A DNA stretch of 64,000 nucleotides, taken from assembly GCA_037903355.1 (NCBI GenBank), contig JBAJFE010000060.1, forward strand, positions 62,001 to 126,000, written 5' to 3'. The translations under genes and the position numbers were made by a program. Positions within the stretch are counted from its first letter, which is position 1; every line of letters begins with the position of its first letter. Source of the DNA: Trichuris trichiura (taxonomy: Eukaryota; Nematoda; Enoplea; Trichinellida; Trichuridae). The notes beneath the pieces are model-generated. The model made no database searches, was not told the DNA's origin, and was given only the letters and a program-made list of their open reading frames with translations. Positions 12,319 through 21,873 of this stretch are shown in pieces.

Positions 12319-13873
12319 GTGGAAAAACCACGCTTGACGGTAACGACTGTTTTCATTGGTCAAAAGAATCGTGCTGTCTTCAGAAGGGCTTGTTCAAATC
12401 TTTTATTGCTTCCCCCACACTGTACTATGGTTACCCTAGCTGGACCCAGCAGACACTGGTTCCTCCGAAACAGCCTCAATTTTCCGCCCCAATCATAAAT
12501 CCGCTCATGCTGAAGGAGTACAAAGTACGTCTAGAAGCTAACGCGGGTCGCCAATGCTTCAACGCAGGAAAAGGATGCTACTGATCACAGCGCTCGTAAG
12601 CTGGTTAAGCTTAAATCAAAAAATAGTCCTGTTAATCTCGTGCCTGTAGGCCGCTTACGCTTAAACTAAAAAATAACCCAATTGGCCCTACTGAATATAC
12701 GTTTTCCACTCCTATACCTTATGTTGACAACACAGATGCAGTCTAGTGCTTTTGTTGGCACTAGCAGGCTCGAAAGGCCCATGACCACCGCGACTAACCT
12801 GATCTGGAGTCTACGCAAAAAACAAATGCGTAGAGCACATTCAGCAGCCACAAGAAGGATCATGGTTTGATAGGAAAACTGAGGCCGTTCCGAGCGACCT
12901 GCGTCTGGGGTAACGTCTGAGAAGCTACAGTAGGATGTGTGCAGAAAGTTGAAAACAACCGCTCTTTCTCTTGATAAAAGTAGCGTTCATATAAAACGTA
13001 TGGTTTCACTTTGTACAATGTTTAAGGGAGCACTTCCGCAATAAGCATTTCGCTTTGCGTTTCCCATTTGATCTTTCAGTATGTCAACACAGTGACGGTA
13101 TTCGACTGCATTCTTCTTGTGCGACTATTAAGCCTTGTTAATCATGTAAACGTTCTATGACAGGCCGAACAAGTATACGCCATAACGTCGCCAATGACTC
13201 TCAGCGCCGTTTCATTAACTGAGACGTCTCCATTGGTATGATACAAGTTTATATTGTGTTAGTGGGACTGGCAGGGTTGAACTATGAAAATTTCAAGTTT
13301 ACTTTTCTTGAAAAAACTGTGATCTTCTTCGCGGTGAGTGCTTCGGTTTCACGGAGAGATTGCTGCTCCGCCTATCGATTGCTGGTTCACTTTATCTTTC
13401 AGTTGCCAAAGCACATGTTGGAAGCGACTTTTTTCACCATGCATTCATGCAACTACCACCGAACCTGCCAGGTAAGTTAAAACCCACGTAAATCTTGGAA
13501 CATTTTATTATATTCAAACATCATTTCATATATGCTGTTCGTCTGCTAGACAGCTTTCAACAGAAAGCGTATGGCACAGCAACGCCTAGAACACTTTAAT
13601 TTAATAATAAAACCTTCAGCACGTTTAAAAAGAAATCACTACCACTGCCTTTCTTAACAGTCTCTCAAGTTTATTCCCGCGTCAAAATTCTTCCTCTCCT
13701 CCATTTATTACCTAAACTACCAATTTCCTCTTTAATTACCAACCTGTTGGCTCATCGGTCTCTAACTTGCAGGACCTTCTCGATTAATGAAAAACGGTAA
13801 TTTACACTGAAGATGTAGAGATAATCAGGTTAAGCAAAGTTCATATATATTTTAAAAAATACTTAATAAAAGC
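12319..13873. other. Intergenic, no gene recognised
   Basis: Overlapping short frames on both strands at 12390-12870 show no domain. The end of the stretch is AT-rich and holds two TTTATT motifs, one of which is a likely poly(A) signal for the minus-strand coiled-coil gene. Confidence 0.45.
13704..13709 (-). promoter_or_regulatory. Probable poly(A) signal of the coiled-coil gene
   Basis: AATAAA on the minus strand about 165 nt beyond the stop codon at 13874-13876. Inferred from position only. Confidence 0.4.
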
Positions 13874-16800
13874 TCAGCTGTCGCCGCATTTCATTCTGCA
13901 TGTCGCAACTTCTTCTAGCGCTTTGTCGCGTTCCCAGCGCAAATGGTTCACTTCGAGCAACAGTAAATTCACCTTCCTTTCATGCGATATTGCTTCGTTT
14001 TGCAAATTTCTCTCTACCTCGTCCAACTTTGCCTTCCATTCAAATCTGAAAAACGACAATAAGTTCACTTCAGCAATAGATCTGCAAGTGACTAAGCAAC
14101 ATAGGATTAATTTTTTGAAGCCAAAAGTTCCAGTCATTTGATAAAATAGAACCCAGAAAACGGGAAAAAGTATGAAATATTCACGTAAAACATTCGACAT
14201 TTTAAACCATGTCAAATTAGCCTAGTAAACGCCGGAAGAAGTTGCAGACGTGTAAAAAATTTGTCCACACGGGCGCAATTCGTATGGAAAAAAAATATGT
14301 TTACATGGTAAGCAGTTAGGTAAGTGCCTTCCGATTCTGTTTCCACTCCCCCAATAGCAGAGCATTTAAAGAACCAAGTGTCTCACGGATTTGCGCCGCA
14401 GCGACGTAGCAAGTGTTGCTATGACATCCAAACGCAAGTTTAACTTCATTTCTGGAATAATTTATTTTAGTATGGATAAAGCCAACAGGCTCGACAACTT
14501 TACTAAATCTACAATTTAGCTTAACTAAGCCTTACCTCCCTGTAAGCAAGAATACTCGTGGCGCTGCAAGAGGAACGAGACGGAACAGGTTTTACCCTGC
14601 TATTCGCTTGAACACAAATTGTACAGAGAGTCAACAATAACAGTTGACGTTTATTGGCCTTGTGTTGTCTACGTGATTAATTAAAATCAAAATGATTGGC
14701 TGCTGTGAAAACTACAACTGTAAAAGAGCAAGCATTCAGGAACTTGGACAAAATGCCACAACTCACTTGAATAACATTGTTATGTCTTGTTTTTAAAGCG
14801 TTCTAGAAAAGTGAAGTTACAGACGAAATAATTTTTTTTGGGATATGAGCAAGCCAATACAACACTTAACCTAAACAGCTGACAGAATAGTTTTGATGAA
14901 CAAATAACACCGAGGTAATGCCTACTATCAGTTGGTTAACGATTCGAAATGAAGCAATTTTCCTTTTTACCTGTCCGATTCGAAGCTTTTTCTTGCATCA
15001 TCAACTCCTTGCTTTAGCTGTTGCTCTAGATGGCGATTTCTCGTTTCGTACTCCTGTAACAGCCGTTCTTCAGCTATCTTATCCTGACGCAATTCCTCTA
15101 TTTCAGTTTTCTTTCCTAAAGCGCAAATAGTCCAATGAATAGCACGTTGGATAAAATTTAATACACTGTTGTCTAAGTGTCACTTAATGCCATTTCTGAA
15201 CAAACATTGTTTCCAGAGGCAAAATTTTGCGCCAAATTTAAATAATACATTTCAGAGCCATCAAAGCAATTGTTCACGCCATGCAAGTTTAATTAATTAC
15301 GTAATATTTGCACGGCAAAACATAGTAGCTTTGACTAGGTCAAGTTTTTCAAGCACTTACTCCTAATAACCTCCTCCCTCTCAGCTATCAAATGCTCCAC
15401 CTCTGTTTCCAATCGAGTCACTTCTGACCGCTGCTGCAGCTGGTTAATCTCATCCTGTTGCAAAAGTACTTCGATCTTTTGATTTGCTCTGAACAACTCA
15501 GCTTCGAGCTCCAACACTCTGTCTTGATTCTTCTGCTTTTCGACATTTAAAAGACGAAGCTCTTCTTTGTACTGCTCCATTTGAGCGATCATATCAGCAG
15601 CTCTGGTCTAGAACAAGTAAAATTGGCTAATCTACGCGGCTTCCCAAGTAAGTTAGTATGCTCAAAACGTTTAAATCTGTTATTAGGTAGGCGTTCCAAG
15701 TGAGGCGGTGTTAGTAGAGGTTCAAATCAAAGAAATCCTTGAAAGTAAAATCGTGACACACATTTTAAAAACATTTCTCTTCTTTGAATTGTCCACTTGA
15801 CAGAATCACCACTAAACTGAAATGCTTAGCTTGTGAATAGTTGCTGCGGAACGGAGATATTACGGGAAACGGCGCTGATATCTGATCTAAAGGAAATCAT
15901 GACCTGTCCAAAAATGGACTAGTCATAATAAGACACAATCCGTAAGAGAAGTTAACAACGTGAAGAAAGGGAGTTTGTAAATGTATCCATTTGTGCAGGA
16001 CAGGTCAAAAGTGAGTTGAGGTACATAAATAGTTTTAAACTACGATAGGAACAGCAGACAAATAAGTTCTGGAACAAACCACTGTCCGACTACCAGGGAC
16101 TTTGAATACCATTCAAATTACCGAACAGTGCTACAGCTGTGCAGAAGGCTGAAACAGCGGCAAAACCTATGGTACAACAATAAGGGCAAAAGAAATTCTC
16201 TTTAGGAACATTTCCTTCCAGAAAGACGCGTCATACAAAGAATGCGTGGATTTTTCTTGTTTCTTTAGCCCCCAGTTCTACCTGTTGAAACGAGCAGGAC
16301 GAAATCAGCTCTTACGTACTTAGTCGTGCAATTGTTCTATTAATAACTTGTTTCGTTGCCAGCGTTCAAGAAGGTAGCACCTTCAGTTGTACCTTCGAAG
16401 AATGATAGTCTGAACAGGCATTGCAACTAATAAGTTCTGAATAATTTTGCCAATAAACGTGTATCAACACTGCGTCCGCTTTCAGCACTCATTGGTGAAA
16501 CATTTGCCGCTCAATTCACGATGCTGACTGTTTGAACGAATCATTACAACAAGTGATGATATGCCTGCCAGTTAGAAGAAAACTACGTTTAAGTCTGGTA
16601 CTAAAATAGCCGCAGAAAACCTTGTCTTATCATTGAAGCTAGCGTGGGAACCGTAATTGTTGCTTCGGAGCACACGTACTACGGTTGACAGAATTCGAAG
16701 CACTCATATCCAAACAAACAAAGCTAAGTTATACTATCACTATTAATCAAGCATGATTTTGAAATTGCAAATTGTAAGAACAGGGCAATGAAGTACAAGT

Positions 16801-17981
16801 TCAACTGTACGGCTTTGTTTCATTGCATTAATATATTAACGAGAACATTTGAAGGACAGTTTTCTGTTACGGTCTTTAAATCTCATGATTTAGTACGCCA
16901 ATAATAGCCGCCACTAGCCGAATGCACGAATGGTTGCCATTCATTTGTGCATTTGACGCTGACAATGAGACTAAGACTGCCCTGAAAGCCTCGCGTTATT
17001 TGCGTGAAACTTAATATGCAATTTTATTCCCATCGTAAATCACAGTGACAATTTTGCGGTTTAGCAACTCGTTCGTTAAATTAACGTTAATTTCAAAAAC
17101 GTTAAATCGTGGAGCTTTCGGGCCTCACCTGAACCCGTCATCAGCGCTATGTGTGCCGCCCATCGGGTCGGTCTTTGTTAGCAAGCTGCTCTATCCGAAC
17201 GACTTTGGCGGAGACCGCAGCCGTCAGGTCTATTTTGACCCGACGGGCCTTGGTCCCACCTAGTCAGTCAGACTTCGCAGCGAGCGCCCAACCAATCTTC
17301 CATGACGGTGGCAACACTAACAATCTTTACGGCACTTTTCTATTAAGGTTGAATTGAAGACGATCATATACATTAAAGTGGTTTGTCGTGACTTCCAGTA
17401 TGAAAACCTATGTGTCTGTTACAATCCCATCGTAAATCATAAAAAATATTAACATTGATAGCATTAATGTTTTCAGTGACACATGCTCAACTGTTAGAGC
17501 ACAGCTGCAATCCTCCCACTACAAGATCACGAGCACTGCAAAAGAAAATGCTACTGACCTCTGCACTGCTAATTTTCATTTTAAGCGTAAGTTCCACTTG
17601 TCTCCATTCGTTCTGCTTCTGAGTCATATTTACTAACAATTCAGAGTATTGCTTCCATGAACGCTGTTCCTGTTGCCGCTCGCGTACATTGAGCTTTTCT
17701 TTTACAATGAACAACTCTTGCTCTATAGCCAAATATTCCTTCAGCTTTTGATGTAAAGCGTGAATTTCCGTCAAACAATCTTGAACCAGTAAGCTTTCAA
17801 CCGATTCTCTTTGCGCAGCTGCATGTTTGCCGTTGTTACCAGTTAGGGCGTCGCCCGTTGATGTTAAATTAGTTTCATTCAGCCCATTTTCATTCTGCAT
17901 TGATTGTGCCTGCTGCCAGGCAGCATTCTCTAAGTCAATTTTGTCTTCGTTCTGGGTAGTCTCTCTGGTTGAACTGAACAT
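13874..17981 (-). CDS. Coiled-coil protein of unknown function, 328 aa
   Basis: Four exons join with exact phase: 17981-17559, 15607-15361, 15115-14971 and 14045-13874. Donors are gtcagt, gtaagt and gtaaaa; acceptors end tctag, tttag and ttcag. Residues 1-70 are polar and low in structure, rich in Asn, Gln and Thr. From about residue 75 to the end the chain is almost pure heptad-type coiled coil (for example EELRLLNVEKQKNQ, RLETEVEHLIAEREEVI, IEELRQDKIAEERLL, KLDEVERNLQNE), with many Glu, Lys, Gln and Leu and almost no Pro or Gly. Such proteins usually act as dimeric scaffolds in Golgi, centrosome or signalling complexes, but I recognise no diagnostic motif. A TNIP/optineurin-like ubiquitin-binding coil was considered and not supported. 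The ATG at 17981 follows a possible acceptor (tttcag at about 17995), so the true start could be in an exon further upstream. The first intron (17558-15608) holds a 382-bp retro-element-like insertion. Confidence 0.78.
17114..17146 (-). ncRNA. Hammerhead-like core motif, copy 2
   Basis: On the minus strand: CGCTGATGA, stem CGGGTT/GGCCCG (two G-T pairs) with a 7-nt loop, then AAAGC. The stem bases differ from copy 1, yet pairing is kept. Located about 70 bp from one end of the 382-bp insertion. Confidence 0.42.
17333..17422. repeat. Direct repeat, first copy (~90 bp)
   Basis: Starts GCACTTTTCTATTAAGG and ends GTGTCTGTTACA; matches 18311-18401 at about 90% by eye. Its end coincides with the end of the 382-bp insertion, which argues that the repeat is part of that element. 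Confidence 0.85.
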
Positions 17982-18310
17982 CAAAAGATAAGAGCCTGAA
18001 ATGAAAGCACACGTACTCTATTCCAGGACAGTTACCAATGCCTACGGTGTAAGAACGTGGGTACACATAGGATGACGGAGAAATCAACATACATGCTGAC
18101 AATTCAGCAATGACCACAGCCGATGCATTAATAGGATAACCGTGAAAAGCTACTTGATCCCTACAAAATTATACGTTAACTAAATGCATTGGCTCATTCC
18201 ATTCATTTTCCAGTGTCACTGAAAACGTAGCTTTTCCAGTTAACCTATTAATGCAAAGAAATTAAAGGTTTTTGTACTGCAAGTCACTGTAAGCCATAAA
18301 ATGTACCGAA
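17982..18310. other. 5' flank of the coiled-coil gene
   Basis: A short minus frame (18117-17935) partly overlaps the first exon in another frame and is not supported. An upstream exon or 5' UTR of the coiled-coil gene may lie here. Nothing else seen. Confidence 0.4.
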
Positions 18311-18401
18311 GCACTTTTCTATTAAGGTTGAATTGAAGATGATCATATACATTAAAGTAGTCTGTCGTGATTTCCAGTATGAAAGTCTGTGTCTGTTACA
18401 A
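18311..18401. repeat. Direct repeat, second copy (element fragment)
   Basis: Same sequence as 17333-17422, same orientation, with scattered mainly transition differences (for example ATTGAAGATGATC for ATTGAAGACGATC). It lacks the rest of the 382-bp insertion and has no flanking duplication that I can see, so it looks like a truncated copy of the same family. Confidence 0.8.
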
Positions 18402-20033
18402 AAAGCTTTATTAATTTTAGGTAATAAAGCCAGACACAGCGTCTGTTTAAGCACATTATACTTTACGAAATCGCCAAGACATAAACATTGCCTAACTGTT
18501 ATGCTGCTGAGTTAGAGCTACCTCACCAGCAGATAAGAATTACATCTGCATCTTAAACAGTCAACGTCAAACTTGGCAGCATACGGTGCTGTTTTCCAAA
18601 TCAGACAAACGAAATACTTCTTTTTTATTTTGTCAGTTTAACCAAAGGAAGTATAAGACAGCCAAGTTATAGCAGCATTTTTGGTCATTTCGGCGGTAAC
18701 CAAATCTTACACCCACCAATAACGGAAACGTATTACTAAGGACGAACGGTTGTTAGAAGATTAAAAGCCACTTACTGAGACGAACGGCTTCGCCTATTGC
18801 GTCATTGCAAAACACGGTGCCTCCAAAACTCAACCTGTTCTGCCTGTCACCAGTGTGAAATGCCAACTGGGAGCATCGAATTGGTTGAATTGCGAAAGCT
18901 TCGTGTTTTCGACGGCAAATATTTGCTAACAGTCTTTTGCAATATTCTTTTATTGGTGCATGACGACCGTTTATAAAATAAACTTTTTCTATTCTATTGT
19001 AGACTTTAGTTGTACAATAAATGGCATAAAGTTGAACTTCTGAATGAATATTTACGTTTCCATTGCAAGTAATCCTGCGTTAAACGTGACCAAAAACAAC
19101 TGGATAAGTTCAACTGATTTTAGGCAACGATAGCAGAAACTGAACTACCAAGCAGTTTGTTCACTTTTTCTTTTCCCTTTTATAGCTATTCAATCATGAA
19201 ACATTAATACGTCCATTGCGTCACAACAGACGGAGCAAGTCAACAACAAATAAAATCAAATCGTCGAGAAATGATTGACACTACCAATAATAAGAAACTT
19301 TTTAACGCTCATAATTCAATGAAACTTAAAATGCTGCGCCGTTTATGTTCTTTAAGCAGGAAAAATGTACAGAGCTGACAACAATTGTAAAAACTCAATC
19401 AGAATCAATTCTTGCGATTTTCCAAAGGACTACTTCAAACTGATTTACTATGAATGCAGCGCAGTGAACTGCGAACATATTTACATTCAAAAGTGGTTCA
19501 GGTGCGTTTACAGCGAGTGAAAAAGCATGGCAGCTTTTGTTTGCACCTGAGTAAAATTCATCTTAGCCACCGAACTAACTTCAAAGCAGTTCGCTGCCTT
19601 AGCAAATTATCACTGCTTTTTTAAAGCATTACTCTCTAATGGCTAAGCTCGGGAAAATTTTTCTGTTCATTAAGCCAAATAAGCAGCCGTCAGTAAGACC
19701 CACTTGGCAGGAGTTTAATCATCAGACAATGGAACTGTAAAGACAGCAGAAGAACAAAAAGAACAAGTAGAGGCCGCGAGCCGATTATTTTATCTGTTTC
19801 CATTTCCCCTTCCCCTTTTTGCTTCAGTGCATTTTATTTTCGTATTCCGTTGTTTATTCTGTTTCCTTTTATCTATACGTTTGAACGCTGAAGACGGAAC
19901 GTGTAATAAACGTCATTAATTTTTAGCATCGCTGAGGACGGGTCAAGCGCGGCTCGAAAGCTGCGGCCTACCATTAAAATTTTTTGTTTTCCAACAAGAC
20001 AAGCTCCGTAGAAACAGTCCAAATACTGTTATA
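18402..20033. other. Intergenic with a remnant of the hammerhead-like family
   Basis: No gene recognised. Around 19760-19990 the sequence turns pyrimidine-rich and then carries the third copy of the hammerhead-like motif. The boundaries of the element that brought it are not clear; no flanking repeat was found. Confidence 0.4.
19930..19962 (+). ncRNA. Hammerhead-like core motif, copy 3
   Basis: On the plus strand: CGCTGAGGA, stem CGGGTC/GGCTCG (two G-T pairs) with a 6-nt loop, then AAAGC. A half-related phrase, CGCTGAAGACGGAACG, sits about 45 bp upstream (near 19885). Orientation is opposite to copies 1 and 2. Confidence 0.4.
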
Positions 20034-20357
20034 CAGTAGAACCTCCGATGTTGACCATTTCCCTAAGTTGACTGAATTTTGACCACTTGGTTGGTCCGCA
20101 CGTTAATAAGCGAAAGTTCAACCCCTATACATTAACCACCTCCGTAAGTGGGAAGTTGACCGCTTTAGTCTGACGTGGTATACGGACACAATGCTAGTTT
20201 GTTCACAGTAACTTGACCAGTCTGTTGAATGGACAACTTACGGTGGTTCAACTGCAATCTATTCAGCCGAGCCACTTACACCCACAGCCTCCTATGTTAA
20301 CCACCTCCTATGTTGACCAGTTTTCCCCTGTCCCTTGGCTGGTCAACTTTTCTACCG
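20034..20357. mobile_element. Tc1/mariner-type (pogo/Tigger-like) MITE, 324 bp
   Basis: It begins CAGTAGAACCTCCGATGTTGACC and the reverse complement of its right end begins CGGTAGAAAAGTTGACC, with TA on each side (20032-20033 and 20358-20359). CAGTAGAACCTC-type ends and TA targets are typical of the pogo/Tigger branch of Tc1/mariner. The interior holds repeats of CCTCC(T/G)ATGTT(G/A)ACCA, clearest at about 20288-20320. No transposase frame is present. The decayed right terminus suggests an old copy. Confidence 0.78.
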
Positions 20358-20359
20358 TA

Positions 20360-21873
20360 TTTTCAAAACGTTTATATGCTCTATATTATCTTGTAGTATT
20401 AATTCAAGCTTAGCTTGTTCTATGATGTTTCGCTATATTTAATTTTCATTTCATTAGAAGTGTATAGTAACTATAAAAACTTCCAAGCGAATGGACTCTT
20501 TCTGTTTAAACGCGCAGACTCCCACTGTTAAGCAGCGATGTGTTCCGAACCTAGCAACTTCTTGGCTTCAAGCTTCACCATCTTGCGCGGACGACGATGA
20601 TGAGCATGGCGAGCCCTGGAAACTTCAGCAAGGAAAAATGCCGTTTTATAACGACAGAATGGACTGGTCACCGTAAAAAAAAATTTTGCATGAAGAAACA
20701 GAGCTCACTAAGAATGCATTGTAAACTGAACAGCTTAAAGCCCATGCTTGCTGACAGGAGAGGCAGCTTTATCCGAAATCCACTTGGCAAAAATTTTTAG
20801 AGATTCCGTCATCGGCGCCTTTAGATATGGCCAAAACGGGACTAGCATACTCCCAAAGCTTTGCAAAAAGACTGCTTCTAACAAAGCTGTCTCTTCCGTT
20901 AAAATCTGTAAAGTTTAAAAGAGCTGTTTAAAAAGGTTATAATTTAGAGCAAAAGTCGTAAACTTTTCCTAATAACTGAAAAAGAGTGCTATTAATATAC
21001 GCGCCTTTCCCAAGGCATAATCAGTGCGCAGCTTGACCAAAACTTCCAATCATGCTTATCTAAGAATATTTCTTTTCTACTCCCACTTAAGAGTACCGTG
21101 AAATAAAAATAAAATGGAATTAAGTCTATTCTATTCCCGTGATTTCTCAAGCACAAATGGAAGTTATCTAATACTTCACAGTTACAGCTTCCTATTGTTT
21201 TAAATACGTAACTTTTGTAAATGTTTCTTGTCAAAGTAGTAAATCTACCTTCAGTGAATGCTCATGAAATATCGCACATTTTCTTGAAAAAAGTCAAAAC
21301 AGACTTCAGTTTCGCAAATGCTATCAATCAACTGCACTACAGATTGCATGTCGTTATTAGCTCAACAGATGCATTAGTTACTAAACTAATGAGTGTGCGA
21401 AAATCCAATAAACAAAATGACGCTTCACATTAACTGGCAAAGCTGCTTAGCGAAAGGGATGTACGGAGTAATACTTTTGCTTCAGGGTGAAGCGTCCTTT
21501 ACTCTGAAACGGTTCGACCGCTAAAAAAGTAAACTTAACATTACTGCAGTAACAATGCAGATGAAAAGTAACTCAAACATGCAAAAGAAAGTACTTACTT
21601 CGGTGCAGAAGAAGCTTTGCAACTCTGCTAATGGGCCAATTCCTTCATATTACACATACACACACGGGTTAATAGTTGAACCAGCTTCATAAAACTGGCT
21701 TCCTATGTGGTCAATCGAATATTTACGTCCTCCGCTGAGCAGTCGTCATGGCGATACCAAGGAAACGGTCAACTAACGCGACATCGCAGTCTGTCGGCCG
21801 CTTTTAACAACACAGACTACGACTCCAGTGGCCGATTGATTTACTTTGTGAACGTCCCTCCGTCTGTTTTGCC
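20360..21873. other. Upstream region of tubby
   Basis: Short frames at 20491-20800 (including an acidic run DDDDEHGEP) show no splice context or family match. The region presumably holds the tubby promoter and 5' UTR, and possibly that of the divergent coiled-coil gene. Confidence 0.4.

Larger units (their letters stand above)
17043..17424 (-). mobile_element. 382-bp insertion with 15-bp direct repeats, in an intron
   Basis: The 15-bp perfect direct repeat TCCCATCGTAAATCA stands at 17028-17042 and 17425-17439 and reads as a target-site duplication. The insert is more GC-rich than its surroundings and carries the minus-strand motif CTGATGA, a 6-bp hairpin and AAAGC at 17114-17146. Its plus-strand right end (about 17333-17422) is repeated at 18311-18401 with some ten substitutions, so the family has at least two members here. 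No complete protein frame. It lies in intron 1 of the coiled-coil gene. Long target duplications of this kind suit a retro-element; assignment to Penelope-like elements is inference. Confidence 0.72.

Noticed and set aside
11950..12363. Two frames sharing the peptide STSYGMYSCPL, one on each strand
   Set aside because: They read the two arms of the inverted repeat; not a duplicated gene.
13874..17981. Coiled-coil gene as a TNIP/optineurin homologue
   Set aside because: Only the general coiled-coil composition agrees; the ubiquitin-binding coil signature and zinc finger are absent.
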